A stretch of 64,000 bases of DNA, from NCBI GenBank assembly GCA_963726105.1, contig CAVSBJ010000008.1, forward strand, positions 25,047 through 89,046, read 5' to 3'. Position numbers and translations under genes: made by a program. Below the pieces are notes generated by a model. The model ran no database searches and had not been told where the DNA came from. It worked only from the letters and a program-made list of their open reading frames with translations. This stretch comes from Roseiarcus sp963726105 (GTDB lineage Bacteria > Pseudomonadota > Alphaproteobacteria > Rhizobiales > Beijerinckiaceae). This document shows positions 17,930 to 26,796 of this stretch, one piece after another (position 1 is the stretch's first letter; every line of letters begins with the position of its first letter).

Positions 17930-18817
17930 TCAGCCTCTGACCTCGACGCCGGCCCACTCCTCCACGACGCGCGTGATGCAAGTAAAGTCCGACGTCGGCC
18001 CAAACTTGGCGTTGGTGACGGCGAGCATCTGGCGCACCGCCGCCCCGACCACCATCGGCACGCCCATGCTCTCCGCTTCGTCGACGCAGAGACGGACATC
18101 CTTATAAGAGAGCCCGGTCGCAAAGCCGAAATCAAAGGTGCCTGGCAAAATCGAGCGGGGAAACTTGTCTTGGGTCGCGCTGTTGCGGCCGCTGCCGGCA
18201 TTGATGATATCAAGCATGATCTTCGGATCGATCCCCGCCTTGACGCCCATCACCAAAGCTTCGGAGGAAATGACCATCGCGGCCGCGGCCAGCAGATTGT
18301 TTCCGAGCTTCGCCACTTGGGCAAGGCCGGCCTTCTCGCCGACGAAGAAAACCTTGCCAAAGTTCTTGAGCAACGGCTCGGCGGCTTCAAATGACGCGCG
18401 CGGGCCGGAGGCCATCACGGCGAGCGTTCCATTCTTGGCGCCCGCGATCCCGCCTGAAACCGGCGCGTCGATCCAGCCAACGCCATAGGGCTCCAGACCG
18501 CGTGAAACACGCGTCGCCATGCCGGGTCCGCTGGTCGACAGATCGACCACCGTCTTCACTCGAGAGCTCTGCCCGACGTTGCCCAGAACCACCCTTTCGA
18601 CAATGTCGGGCGTCGGAAGGCTTACGAATGCGAGATCAACCGAGTCGAAAACGTCTTTGGGCGACGAGCCCACCGCGGCGCCGGCGTTCTTCTGAGGCGC
18701 CTGCGCATCCGGATTTGTGTCAAAGACCACGAGGTCGAAGCCGGCGCTGATCAGTCGAAGGCTCATGGGGCCGCCCATTCGCCCGAGTCCGATAAAGCCG
18801 ATTTTTGGCGTCGCCAT
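17930..18817 (-). CDS. NAD(P)-dependent oxidoreductase, 3-hydroxyisobutyrate dehydrogenase family
   Basis: A 295-residue beta-hydroxyacid dehydrogenase: Rossmann motif IGFIGLGRMGGPM at the N-terminus, substrate loop DAPVSGGIAGAKNGTLAVM, the catalytic Lys in AKLGNNLL and the C-terminal helical domain. I chose the second ATG (18817), which has AAGGA 9 nt upstream; an ATG at 18841 lacks a good ribosome binding site. It probably oxidises or reduces a 3-hydroxy acid or semialdehyde of the local pathway. Confidence 0.9.
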   Translation of the reverse strand: MATPKIGFIGLGRMGGPMSLRLISAGFDLVVFDTNPDAQAPQKNAGAAVGSSPKDVFDSVDLAFVSLPTPDIVERVVLGNVGQSSRVKTVVDLSTSGPGMATRVSRGLEPYGVGWIDAPVSGGIAGAKNGTLAVMASGPRASFEAAEPLLKNFGKVFFVGEKAGLAQVAKLGNNLLAAAAMVISSEALVMGVKAGIDPKIMLDIINAGSGRNSATQDKFPRSILPGTFDFGFATGLSYKDVRLCVDEAESMGVPMVVGAAVRQMLAVTNAKFGPTSDFTCITRVVEEWAGVEVRG

Positions 18818-18991
18818 CCCGAATGATCCTTGCGCCGTCATGACCGGGTGAACGACCCGACCTTGTTATTGCTGGCGAAGTCTAACCCACATGCCTCATG
18901 AGCCGCACCGCCAGAGCGGACATAACAGAAATATCGAGCTTGCAAGCCACGGACGAGCGCCGTGCAGGAATCGTGCGAGGGGACCTTTGCA

Positions 18992-19870
18992 TCACGTGAC
19001 ACGGCTCGTGTCGCCATCCGCGAGAGCGAGCTCCACGACGTGCAGGCCTGCCGCCGTCGCGCGCGAAGGAAAGACGCTCTTGAGCCGGTGCTCGTGCACG
19101 GGGATGACGCGTTTGTGTTCGCCCCCAACCGCTTTCAACATGTCCGCGCTCGTGAACATGAGATTCGACTGGCTGCCGGTCGCGAGCCCGATGGGCACAA
19201 GCTGAGGATCGTTCTTATCGAGCCCCGTGAGGTTATCGTAGGTGTAGATAAGATCGCCTGCGAGGATGAAGGCGTCGCTGCTCTCGCGCGCGCCGTCGTT
19301 GCGCACGGTCACGTACATCGAGCCATAGGTGTGAGTGTCCGCGGCCAGATGGAGGTCTACCGCGGGCAAGACATCCTCAAGGTCGCCGTCGACCACGATC
19401 ATCCGACCCTCCCGAGCCAGCCGCGTCGCCTTGACGATGTCGGCGGGGTCAGCGGCGCCGACCAGGAAGCGAAATTCTGGCCCGAGCGTCAGCGCCCACA
19501 CCCACTTATCGATTTCACGCTTCTGAATATAGAACTTGGCGTTCGGGAACAGATCGAGCCCGCCCATGTGGTCGAAATGAGCGTGGGTGATCAAAACAGT
19601 CGTGACATCGGCCGGCTTGACCCCGCATTCCGCGAGAACTTCCGACGCCGGATGCCAGTTTGAAACGCCGTAGAGATCGGCGAGATACTTGCCGTACTCT
19701 CTGTGGTCGTAGCCAGTGTCGACGAGGATCACCTGGCCCTGGCCTTTGATCAGCACATAGGCGTAGGGCAAATTGCGGATGCCGACATATTGCGGACCAT
19801 ACAGCATAACGCTCTGCGGAAACTTGTTCACCGCAGCATAGTCGAGCACCCAGATCGAATATTTGCCCAT
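18992..19870 (-). CDS. MBL-fold metallo-hydrolase, N-acyl homoserine lactonase-like
   Basis: A 292-residue zinc hydrolase with H96, H98, D100, H101 (THAHFDHMGG), a later His near THTYGSM, the Asp of LAGDLIY and the His of IPVHEHRL, all ligands expected in the family. It belongs to the AHL-lactonase-like branch, but with catabolic neighbours a lactone intermediate is a more likely substrate than a quorum signal. It starts 28 bp after the hypothetical gene upstream and 150 bp before the dehydrogenase downstream. Confidence 0.9.
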   Translation of the reverse strand: MGKYSIWVLDYAAVNKFPQSVMLYGPQYVGIRNLPYAYVLIKGQGQVILVDTGYDHREYGKYLADLYGVSNWHPASEVLAECGVKPADVTTVLITHAHFDHMGGLDLFPNAKFYIQKREIDKWVWALTLGPEFRFLVGAADPADIVKATRLAREGRMIVVDGDLEDVLPAVDLHLAADTHTYGSMYVTVRNDGARESSDAFILAGDLIYTYDNLTGLDKNDPQLVPIGLATGSQSNLMFTSADMLKAVGGEHKRVIPVHEHRLKSVFPSRATAAGLHVVELALADGDTSRVT

Positions 19871-19898
19871 GACGCTCCTCGCCTGTTCGTGGCCTTAT

Positions 19899-20351
19899 TT
19901 ATCCGGCGAACCCCGCTTCGAAAGGAGCGCGGATGTCATGCATCGCGCAGCACGCCTGTCTGAAATCGACTGTTTCGAATCCGGGCGTCGACCGTCCGGC
20001 GACCCGAAGGTGCCGCTCCGCTTCCTGAATGAAGTGGAACAGCGCGTCGCCTTCCTTGTCTGTCCTGGACGGAGCCGCCGTGAGCGCGCGCTCAAGCGCG
20101 AGAAGCCCTGCGACGAGGTGGCCCCGATGGTGGATCGCGCCCCTTGGCGCGCGCAGGCGTCTCAGGCCTTCGGCCGCTTCGCGAATGGGTTCGCGAGCGG
20201 CCTCGACAGGCTCGTAGTCGACGATTGCGCGGGGGCCGGCGATCGTGCGCTTCAGCAGGAATCCTGAGAGCTGGATCAGACCTCGACGCAGGAGATCGTG
20301 CAGAGGTGCGGCTTCGGAGATGTAGCGCGCGAGCGGGTCGACCTGACTCAA
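19899..20351 (-). CDS. Hypothetical protein at head of the catabolic run
   Basis: A 150-residue, Arg/Ala-rich, mainly helical protein (MSQVDPLARYISEAAPLHDL start; ends EAGFAG). I recognise no family. It is credible as a gene because it fits the 28-bp spacing to the MBL hydrolase and begins at the divergent promoter region; no alternative gene occupies this stretch. Possibly a small helical accessory protein. Confidence 0.5.
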   Translation of the reverse strand: MSQVDPLARYISEAAPLHDLLRRGLIQLSGFLLKRTIAGPRAIVDYEPVEAAREPIREAAEGLRRLRAPRGAIHHRGHLVAGLLALERALTAAPSRTDKEGDALFHFIQEAERHLRVAGRSTPGFETVDFRQACCAMHDIRAPFEAGFAG

Positions 20352-20572
20352 AGAGCGCGTTCCTCCATAGCAGTAAGGCCGGCGCTTCGTCTGCGTCGCG
20401 CGCCTCGCGCTTCCTTTACGCTAGCAATGATGGCCCTGGTCAGGCATTCGAACCCGCAGGATAACAGTTATAGCGATTTTAGGCAGTCACTTCATTTCAC
20501 TTCGCCGGCGGCGGTTGGCAGAGTGCGGTGCAGACCAAAGAGTCGATAGTCTATGACCGGGAGGAGATGATG
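20352..20572. promoter_or_regulatory. Divergent intergenic region between two hydrolase operons
   Basis: Gap of 221 bp between the reverse catabolic run and the forward MBL gene. The part around 20455-20510 is A+T-richer than its surroundings (ACAGTTATAGCGATTTTAGG), as expected for promoters. GGGAGGAG at 20559-20566 is a strong ribosome binding site that selects the third of three consecutive ATGs (20573) for the forward gene. Confidence 0.45.
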
Positions 20573-21457
20573 ATGGCAAATCCAACGGGCAAGACGGACA
20601 AGCAGACGCCGGGTGTCTACAGGCGGCGCATTGGCGACGCGCTGGTCACGACAATCAACGATGGATTTCTCGATATCAATTTCGAGATCTTGAGAGGCGC
20701 CGGGCTCGAGGATCTGCAAGGGCTGATGCGCAGCGCATTCCGGGATGGCCCTCCGCGGCTCACGGTCAACGCCTTTGTCATCGAAACCGACCGCAACACG
20801 ATTCTTGTCGATTCGGGCGGCGGCTCCACCACCGTCTATTCGATGGGGCGTCTCCCCGACAATCTGCGCGCGGCCGGCTTCAGGCCCGACGACTTCGACA
20901 CAGTGATCGTGACCCACATCCATCCCGATCACACGAGCGGCCTCCTGGATACGGAGGGGAAGCCGGCTTTCCCGCGCGCGGAGGTGATCGTGCACGAAGA
21001 CGAGATCGCTTTCTGGTCGGACAAGACCCTTCGCGACGGCCGGTCGGCCGCGGCGACGCCCTATCTCGATTCCGCCGACCGGGTCCTAGAAGCTTATCGT
21101 GAAAGGTTCCGACCGAGCCGGGGCGGAACGGTTGTCGCCGGGGTGACACAACTGCCGCTGCCCGGCCATACTCCAGGGCATAGCGGATATCGCCTCGATT
21201 CCGCGGGCGAGACCCTTGTGATGTGGGGGGACACCGTGCACGTGCCGGAGATCCAGATCCCGCGGCCCGAGGTCACCAGCGAGTATGACATCAGCGAACC
21301 CCTCGCCGCCGAGAACCGTTTCAAGATTTTCGACTATGTCGCAAAGGAGCGCCTGCTCGTGACCGGCGGGCACCTCCATCTGCCCGGATTCGCCCATGTC
21401 GTCCCAGACGGACGGGGGTTCCAGCTCAGGCCGGAACCCTGGATGGTCGAGATCTAG
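20573..21457 (+). CDS. MBL-fold metallo-hydrolase
   Basis: A 294-residue zinc hydrolase: H115, H117, D119, H120 (THIHPDHTSG), then LPGHTPGHSGY with the third His, the bridging Asp in MWGDTVH, and GGHLHLPG near the C-terminus. This pattern is the glyoxalase II/lactonase-like MBL group, more distant from the two reverse-strand paralogues. The start at 20573 is set by GGGAGGAG six nt upstream. It is transcribed away from the catabolic run and converges on the binding-protein gene. No signal peptide is visible, so the enzyme is probably cytoplasmic. Confidence 0.9.
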   Translation: MANPTGKTDKQTPGVYRRRIGDALVTTINDGFLDINFEILRGAGLEDLQGLMRSAFRDGPPRLTVNAFVIETDRNTILVDSGGGSTTVYSMGRLPDNLRAAGFRPDDFDTVIVTHIHPDHTSGLLDTEGKPAFPRAEVIVHEDEIAFWSDKTLRDGRSAAATPYLDSADRVLEAYRERFRPSRGGTVVAGVTQLPLPGHTPGHSGYRLDSAGETLVMWGDTVHVPEIQIPRPEVTSEYDISEPLAAENRFKIFDYVAKERLLVTGGHLHLPGFAHVVPDGRGFQLRPEPWMVEI

Positions 21458-21472
21458 TCAGGCCCGAACGGC

Positions 21473-21500
21473 CGCGGGCGGCGGTGGCTGTCTGCCCGCG
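21473..21500. terminator. Hairpin between convergent genes
   Basis: Perfect 7-bp stem CGCGGGC/GCCCGCG with a 14-nt loop, placed between the forward MBL gene and the reverse binding-protein gene. No T tract follows on either strand, so it is at best a weak or Rho-assisted bidirectional terminator. Confidence 0.45.
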
Positions 21501-21508
21501 CCAGAATC

Positions 21509-22672
21509 TCAGTCCTTGACCTCGACCCACTGCTTGCTGGCGGCGTCATATTTGACGAGCGTCAGCTGCTCAGCGTTGATCGTGATGTGGTTCTTCTCCG
21601 AGAAGCCGAGATCGCCGGTGATGCCCTTGAACCCCTTGACGGAGTTGAACCCCTTTTGCAGGTCAGCCGGCTTGGTCGACTTCGTGTCTTTGACCACTTG
21701 CGCAAGCATGATGATGCTGTCGTAGCTCGTTTCGGCGAACGGGGTCGGATCGATGTTGAATTTCTTCTTGTATTCCTCTCGAAACGCGCTGAGCTCGGGG
21801 CTTGGATGGAGATCCGAGGTGAGCACCGCGCTGATCGTGCCGTCGGCAATGTCGCCGGCCAGCTTCGAGAACGTGTCGTCGGCGTTGGTCTCGTCATTGC
21901 CGAAGACCGTGGCGTTGTAGCCGGCAGAGTGCAGGTCCTGCACGAAGGCTGCCTGGTCCTGCGGGGTCAGCCACGCATCAATGCACTTGATGCCCGCCGC
22001 CTTGGCGGCGTTGACCTCGGGCATGAGGCCGGTGGTCGCGCCGGTTGACCAGTTCTCGGTGATTGTGTGGTCGATTGCGATCTTCTTGCCGGCTTTATCA
22101 TAGGCAAGCTGAATGCCGTAGAGTCCGCCCTGACCATACGTCGATGGATCGTGCAGGACGGCGATGCCGTCCGGGCAATGCTTGAGCGCATATTCGCCGA
22201 TCTTCTCGCCCCAGGCGAAGGTGTTCAGCCCGAAGTCGAAGACCCAGGGATTCGCCGGCCCGTTCGGTCCTTCGGTGTTGACGGTGAGCCCGCCGTCGTC
22301 GACGACGCCGATGGTCGGGAACTTGTGCCGGACCGCGAGCTGCGCCGTGACTGGACCAGTGTCCGGCGAGCCGGCGATCGCGATCGCCCCCGCGGCGATG
22401 AGCTTCTCGTACAATTGACCGGACACTGTCGCCGACGCGTCGTCGTTGTGAGGGTCAAGCTTGAACTGGCGGCCAAGCACGCCGCCGGAGGCGTTGACCT
22501 TGTCGACCGCCATCTGCGCGCCATTGACGGTCGCGACGCCTGTCGAGCCGTATGCGCCAGTTGTTCCGGCGATGAGCCCGATGAGGTACGGCTCCCCGGC
22601 GGCGCGGGCTGAAGTCTGTGCAGTGGATAATGCGGCGGCGGCGGCGAGCGTCGCCCCAATGATGGCTTTCAT
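21509..22672 (-). CDS. ABC transporter substrate-binding protein, branched-chain amino acid type (Peripla_BP_6)
   Basis: The 387-residue protein begins with a clear Sec signal peptide (MKAIIGATLAAAAALSTAQT, cleavage after ARA), then the type I periplasmic-binding fold (PYLIGLIAGTTGAYGSTG, AIAGSPDTGPVTAQLAV). It should deliver ligand to the permease/ATPase genes that begin 570 bp away on the other strand. The LivK family also binds aromatic acids, amides and other small acids, so amino acid uptake is not assured; the nearby catabolic genes suggest a carbon source. Confidence 0.92.
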   Translation of the reverse strand: MKAIIGATLAAAAALSTAQTSARAAGEPYLIGLIAGTTGAYGSTGVATVNGAQMAVDKVNASGGVLGRQFKLDPHNDDASATVSGQLYEKLIAAGAIAIAGSPDTGPVTAQLAVRHKFPTIGVVDDGGLTVNTEGPNGPANPWVFDFGLNTFAWGEKIGEYALKHCPDGIAVLHDPSTYGQGGLYGIQLAYDKAGKKIAIDHTITENWSTGATTGLMPEVNAAKAAGIKCIDAWLTPQDQAAFVQDLHSAGYNATVFGNDETNADDTFSKLAGDIADGTISAVLTSDLHPSPELSAFREEYKKKFNIDPTPFAETSYDSIIMLAQVVKDTKSTKPADLQKGFNSVKGFKGITGDLGFSEKNHITINAEQLTLVKYDAASKQWVEVKD

Positions 22673-23244
22673 GAGCCTGGTTCCTCCCTTGAAGCGTGAG
22701 CGGTCTAGGTCGGGCGCGAAACACGATGCGCCTGACGCAGCCCTCCGTCAGCCTCGTGTTTCCTTGCGCAGATCGGGGGTGTTGTCAAAGTAACGACAAC
22801 TGGAAAATCAGCGTTTCTGAATCGCCGCGACGCCGCGACTGCTGAAGCAGATGTGGCGAGGCGCTGACAAACTCACGATAGGCTCAAGGCTTCCTAAGCG
22901 CCAAGAATCACTATGCTATTTTGGTCAGGCTAATTCGGCGCGCCGGGAGCGTGCGCTCGCGCCCAACTTGGCTGGAGGGCTATTCGGTGAAAAGTTGCGC
23001 ACGTCAGCTTACGCCGTTCCGATGGCGCGCTCATACCTGTTATGTCAGACCTATTCATTGCTGCGGCCGCGACTTAGCGGATAGCTACGATGGTCTAGCC
23101 GGTGGCGACTCGCCTGCCTTGGGAAACGTGATAGGCTTTGAGCCGACGCTGTCGGTTCGAAGTCTGTAACGATCCGGATCGCGTCCGACGCGCCGCAAGA
23201 GCGCACCGGTGTTATCGTCTCGCGGGACGCCAGGAAACGGACCA
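22673..23244. other. Divergent intergenic region between binding protein and permease genes
   Basis: About 570 bp with no gene I can support; short open frames on both strands lack family features and ribosome sites. It should contain the promoters for the binding-protein gene (reverse) and the LivH-type operon (forward). A GGTTCGAAGTC stretch near 23153-23163 looks like a tRNA T-arm, but the rest does not fold as tRNA. AGGAAA at about 23231 is the likely ribosome site for the permease start at 23245. Confidence 0.4.
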
Positions 23245-24147
23245 GTGCTGCAGTTCGTGGTGAGCGGCGTCGCCATTGGGGCCGTCTACGGCCTCATCGG
23301 AATGGCGCTGGCCATCACCTTCTATGTCACCCGCATCATCAACTTCGCGCAGGGGCAGATGATGATGGCGACGGTGATGATAACGGCGGAGGTCTGCGCC
23401 GCTGGTTATCCGACATGGGCGGCTGCGCTTCTGGGCCTTGGCTGCGCCTGCGTTCTCGGCGTGCTTTCATACCTTATCGCCGTTCGACCTATTTTAGCGC
23501 TGAACCGGTTCAGTTTTGGCTGGCTTGTCAGCACCTTGGGGTTTGCCGTCATTCTCGAGAATGCGGCCGCCTATATTTGGGGGCCCACCTCGCAAGCCTT
23601 TCCGCCAATGTTGCAGGGCACGAGCTTTCACCTCGCGGACGCGGTGGTGACGGGTCAGCAGCTGCTGGCGATCGTGACTGGTGCGGTCTTGACCGGGGGC
23701 TTCGAGCTGGTGCGGCGCGGCACGCTGTTCGGCAAGATCGGAATGGCCACAGCGGCCGACCCGGAGATGGCGACTGCCGTTGGCGTCAACACGAACGTTG
23801 TCTCGATCATCGCCTTCGCCGCCTCGGCTTTGTACGCGGGTGTGGCCGGCCTCCTGATCGGGCCGACAACCTTTGCCAATCCTTATCTCGGGGACACGTT
23901 CGGCACCTTCGGTTTCATCGCGATGATGATTGGCGGCGGAACCGAAAAACCGATCGCGGCCATGTTCGGCGGCCTTTTGCTCGGCGTCTGCGCCGAAGGC
24001 GCCAACGCGATGATCAACTCACAAGCCTCCGACTGGTTTCCTTTCATTATCCTCGTCGTCGTCCTGATCGTCTCGCCGCGCGGTCTGTTCAGTGCAGGAA
24101 ATCTGTTCCGCTTGCGCGCGCGGGCCGTTGCGTCGGCGGGGGCCTAA
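23245..24147 (+). CDS. Branched-chain amino acid-type ABC transporter permease (LivH family)
   Basis: Membrane permease of 300 residues with about eight hydrophobic segments; diagnostic stretches are GVAIGAVYGLIGMALAITFY, RIINFAQGQMMM and the cytoplasmic coupling region GKIGMATAADPEMATAVGVN. I chose the GTG at 23245 (VLQFVVSGVAIG), preceded by AGGAAA; a GTG 36 bp upstream is possible but adds an unlikely polar stretch. First gene of a three-gene operon with the fused LivM-LivG protein and LivF. Confidence 0.92.
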   Translation: MLQFVVSGVAIGAVYGLIGMALAITFYVTRIINFAQGQMMMATVMITAEVCAAGYPTWAAALLGLGCACVLGVLSYLIAVRPILALNRFSFGWLVSTLGFAVILENAAAYIWGPTSQAFPPMLQGTSFHLADAVVTGQQLLAIVTGAVLTGGFELVRRGTLFGKIGMATAADPEMATAVGVNTNVVSIIAFAASALYAGVAGLLIGPTTFANPYLGDTFGTFGFIAMMIGGGTEKPIAAMFGGLLLGVCAEGANAMINSQASDWFPFIILVVVLIVSPRGLFSAGNLFRLRARAVASAGA

Positions 24148-24154
24148 GGGAGCC

Positions 24155-26044
24155 GTGGAAACGGAGCGCATGGATGCGCCGCGCGCCACGCCCGTTTTGG
24201 CCAGCCCGGGACTTAAGCCTCGGCTCAGGACGATCGGCGTCGCTTTGTTCGTCGCCGCCTATGTCGCGGCGACCGCGTTCGTCGCGCACTCGGACCTCGG
24301 CGTCCAAAGCCTCGTGCTGGTCGCGGCGGTGTTCGGCATTCTCGCCATCGGCCTTGACCTCGTCGCCGGCATGCTGGGCCTTTACTCGCTGGGCCAAGGA
24401 GGGTTCTTCGCAATTGGCGCCTATCTCACGACGATCGTCGTGAACAATCTCGGTTGGAACGCCTTTCTCGTCCTTCTGATCGTGCTCCTGATCGCAGGCC
24501 TCATCGGGCTCGCGGTCGGCGCGATGTCGCTGAGGGTCAGCGGGCTCTATTTTGCCATCACCACCTTCATTTTCACGCTTGTGCTGACGGTGCTGGCGAC
24601 CGACCTCAAGATCACCGGCGGATTGCAGGGACTGCTCGGCCCCGCCTTTCCGGACTTTCCGGGGCGTCTCGAGGCGCTTGGAACGCCAGTGGCCTGGTGC
24701 GTTATGCTCGCTCTGCTCCTGTGCGTCGGCTTCGTCTGGAGCATTCGCCAGTCGCCGCTCTACCCCGTGCTCTTGTCAATTCGGGACGCTGAGCGCTTCG
24801 CGGAGGCGGCGGGCGCGCGCACTTCGCTCATCAAGATCGGCGTGTTCGGAGTCTCCGCCGCTATGGCTGGCGGCGCCGGATGGCTGTTCTCGTTCCTCGG
24901 CGTCGTTTCGCCCGGGCAATTCGATTGGGCGGTCTCGCTCAACATTTTGGTCATGGTGCTCATCGGCGGCATCAACACGACCTTGGGGCCAGTGATCGGC
25001 GCGGCCTTCGTTTCGATGTTCCCTGCGCTCGTCAACATCAATCCCTGGCTGCAGGAGATGGCCTATGGCGCGCTCTCGATCTTGGCGGTGACCCTGTTGC
25101 CGGGCGGCGTGATGAGTCTCGTGAAGCGCGTCGCGGCGTTGGGCGAAGGCGCAGTGCCGGAGCCAGCCGTCGCCGCCTTCGATCGTGCAGAGGCGCCGGT
25201 CGAGGCGAACCTCTTCCGCAAGTTCGCCGGGGGAAGCGCCGGCGCGTCGCAAGCAGACGTTTCCGAGGTGGAATACGCTGTCGAATGCCGCGGGGTCCAG
25301 TTCAGTTATGGGACCGGACTCATGGTCTTGCGCAACGTCGACCTCGCGGTGAGGCAGGGTGACATCCACGGGCTGATCGGGCCGAATGGATCGGGCAAAA
25401 GCACCCTCGCCAATGTGATCGCCGGGCGTTTGCAGCCGCTCGCCGGCGCCACGCTGATCCAGGGAGTGCGCGTCGACGGCGCTTCACCCAGCAAGCGCGC
25501 CGAGCTTGGCATGCGCAGGACGTTTCAGGCCGCCGAACTGGTGCGTGAATTGACGCCAATCCAGAATGTGATGGTTGGCCTGTTCAACCTCAAGCCGCGC
25601 ATCATTTCCCGCGCGCCGATCTGGCCGCTATTGCCTTCCGGCCGGCGCGATATGGCGTGGATGGAAGGCCGGTCGCGCGAGGCGCTTGAGATGGTTGGCG
25701 CAGGCGCGTGGGTCGGACGGGCTGTCGGCGACGTTCCGCATGGCGTGGAGCAATTGACCCAGCTCGCGTCCGTCTGCGTCGCGGGCCCGGACATCATTGT
25801 TCTTGACGAGCCGGCGACGGGCCTATCGGCGCGCGAGGTCGACCATCTCGCCGAGATCCTCACCCACCTCAAGGCGCAGGGGGTCACGATGATCATCATC
25901 GAGCACCAGACGCGGTTCCTGTTTCCCCTCTGCGATCGGGTGACCGTGCTCAACGCCGGCGAAGTGATCCTCACCGGGACGGCGGAGGAGGTGCGCGCGC
26001 ATCCGGTCGTCCGGCAGGTGTATTTGGGCGAACTGGACGAATGA
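24155..26044 (+). CDS. Fused LivM permease / LivG ATPase of a branched-chain amino acid-type ABC importer
   Basis: One 629-residue protein combines two subunits. Residues about 20-330 are a LivM permease (GLDLVAGMLGLYSLGQGGFF, SLRVSGLYFAITTFIFTLVL); about 380-629 form an ABC ATPase with Walker A GPNGSGKS, Walker B DIIVLDEPATGLS and H-loop IIIEHQTR. The signature region reads VPHGVEQLTQLASVC, lacking the usual LSGGQ or LSYGQQ pattern. Start is the GTG at 24155 after AGGGAG; an ATG at 24170 is possible. Its stop overlaps livF by four bases. LivM-LivG fusions are known in Hyphomicrobiales; the weak signature may mean the LivF subunit supplies the main catalytic site. Confidence 0.92.
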   Translation: METERMDAPRATPVLASPGLKPRLRTIGVALFVAAYVAATAFVAHSDLGVQSLVLVAAVFGILAIGLDLVAGMLGLYSLGQGGFFAIGAYLTTIVVNNLGWNAFLVLLIVLLIAGLIGLAVGAMSLRVSGLYFAITTFIFTLVLTVLATDLKITGGLQGLLGPAFPDFPGRLEALGTPVAWCVMLALLLCVGFVWSIRQSPLYPVLLSIRDAERFAEAAGARTSLIKIGVFGVSAAMAGGAGWLFSFLGVVSPGQFDWAVSLNILVMVLIGGINTTLGPVIGAAFVSMFPALVNINPWLQEMAYGALSILAVTLLPGGVMSLVKRVAALGEGAVPEPAVAAFDRAEAPVEANLFRKFAGGSAGASQADVSEVEYAVECRGVQFSYGTGLMVLRNVDLAVRQGDIHGLIGPNGSGKSTLANVIAGRLQPLAGATLIQGVRVDGASPSKRAELGMRRTFQAAELVRELTPIQNVMVGLFNLKPRIISRAPIWPLLPSGRRDMAWMEGRSREALEMVGAGAWVGRAVGDVPHGVEQLTQLASVCVAGPDIIVLDEPATGLSAREVDHLAEILTHLKAQGVTMIIIEHQTRFLFPLCDRVTVLNAGEVILTGTAEEVRAHPVVRQVYLGELDE

Positions 26045-26769
26045 TGAACCGGCAAACCCTGGCGCTCGACGTTGCGGACCTGTCCGCAGGTTATGGCCGC
26101 TTCGACGTCGTGCACGATATTGCCCTCAAAGTTGGCGCAGGCGAGGCCGTCGCACTTCTTGGACCCAACGGCGCCGGCAAGACGACCGTGCTCAAGGCGA
26201 TCATGGGCCTGGTCAGTCAGCGCCGCGGTTCGATCCGGGTGGCGGGCGAGGACGTTTCAGCATTTCCCGCGCATCGCGTGGCGCGCGGCTTTGCGGCGAT
26301 CGCGCCCGAGGGGCGTAGGCTTTTTCTCGACCAGACCGTCGAGGATAACCTTCTGCTTGGCGCGCTGCATCTGCGTCGGGATCGCGGACGCCTCCAGGCC
26401 TTGTTGAAATCCGTCTATGAGCTGTTTCCCGTTCTTTACGAGTACCGTCGAAGGCTCTCGTCATATCTCAGCGGCGGCGAGCAGCAGATGGTTGCGATCG
26501 GGCGCATGTTGATGAGCGATCCGACGGTCATGTTGCTCGATGAACCCTCGGTGGCGCTGTCTCCGGTCGCTGTCGGCGTCATGGTGGACGCGCTGCTCAA
26601 ACTGCGGCGGCGCGGCGCGTCACTCCTGCTGGTCGAGCAGCGTATCGACGTCGCGGTGCGCGTTTGCGACCGCCTGTACGTGATGACCCACGGGGCCATC
26701 GTCGATGAAATGACCCCCGACGACGTCCGCAACGAGGGCCTCTCGATCATCAACAAATACCTGGGCTGA
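26041..26769 (+). CDS. ABC transporter ATP-binding protein, LivF family
   Basis: A 242-residue ATPase with Walker A GPNGAGKT (about 40-47), canonical signature LSGGEQQM, Walker B MLLDEPSVALSP and the C-terminal VDEMTPDDVRN tail typical of LivF. It overlaps the fused LivM-LivG gene by ATGA and completes an importer (LivH, LivM-G, LivF and the periplasmic protein across the intergenic region). It ends 27 bp from the convergent ModA-like gene. Confidence 0.94.
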   Translation: MMNRQTLALDVADLSAGYGRFDVVHDIALKVGAGEAVALLGPNGAGKTTVLKAIMGLVSQRRGSIRVAGEDVSAFPAHRVARGFAAIAPEGRRLFLDQTVEDNLLLGALHLRRDRGRLQALLKSVYELFPVLYEYRRRLSSYLSGGEQQMVAIGRMLMSDPTVMLLDEPSVALSPVAVGVMVDALLKLRRRGASLLLVEQRIDVAVRVCDRLYVMTHGAIVDEMTPDDVRNEGLSIINKYLG

Positions 26770-26796
26770 GCGGCCAGCATTACGCCGCCCTGCTGT

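Noticed and set aside
23085..23170. Possible tRNA (GGTTCGAAGTC T-arm and CCTTGGGAA anticodon-like loop)
   Set aside because: The T-stem, anticodon stem and acceptor stem do not pair, so this is not a tRNA; at most a degenerate relic.
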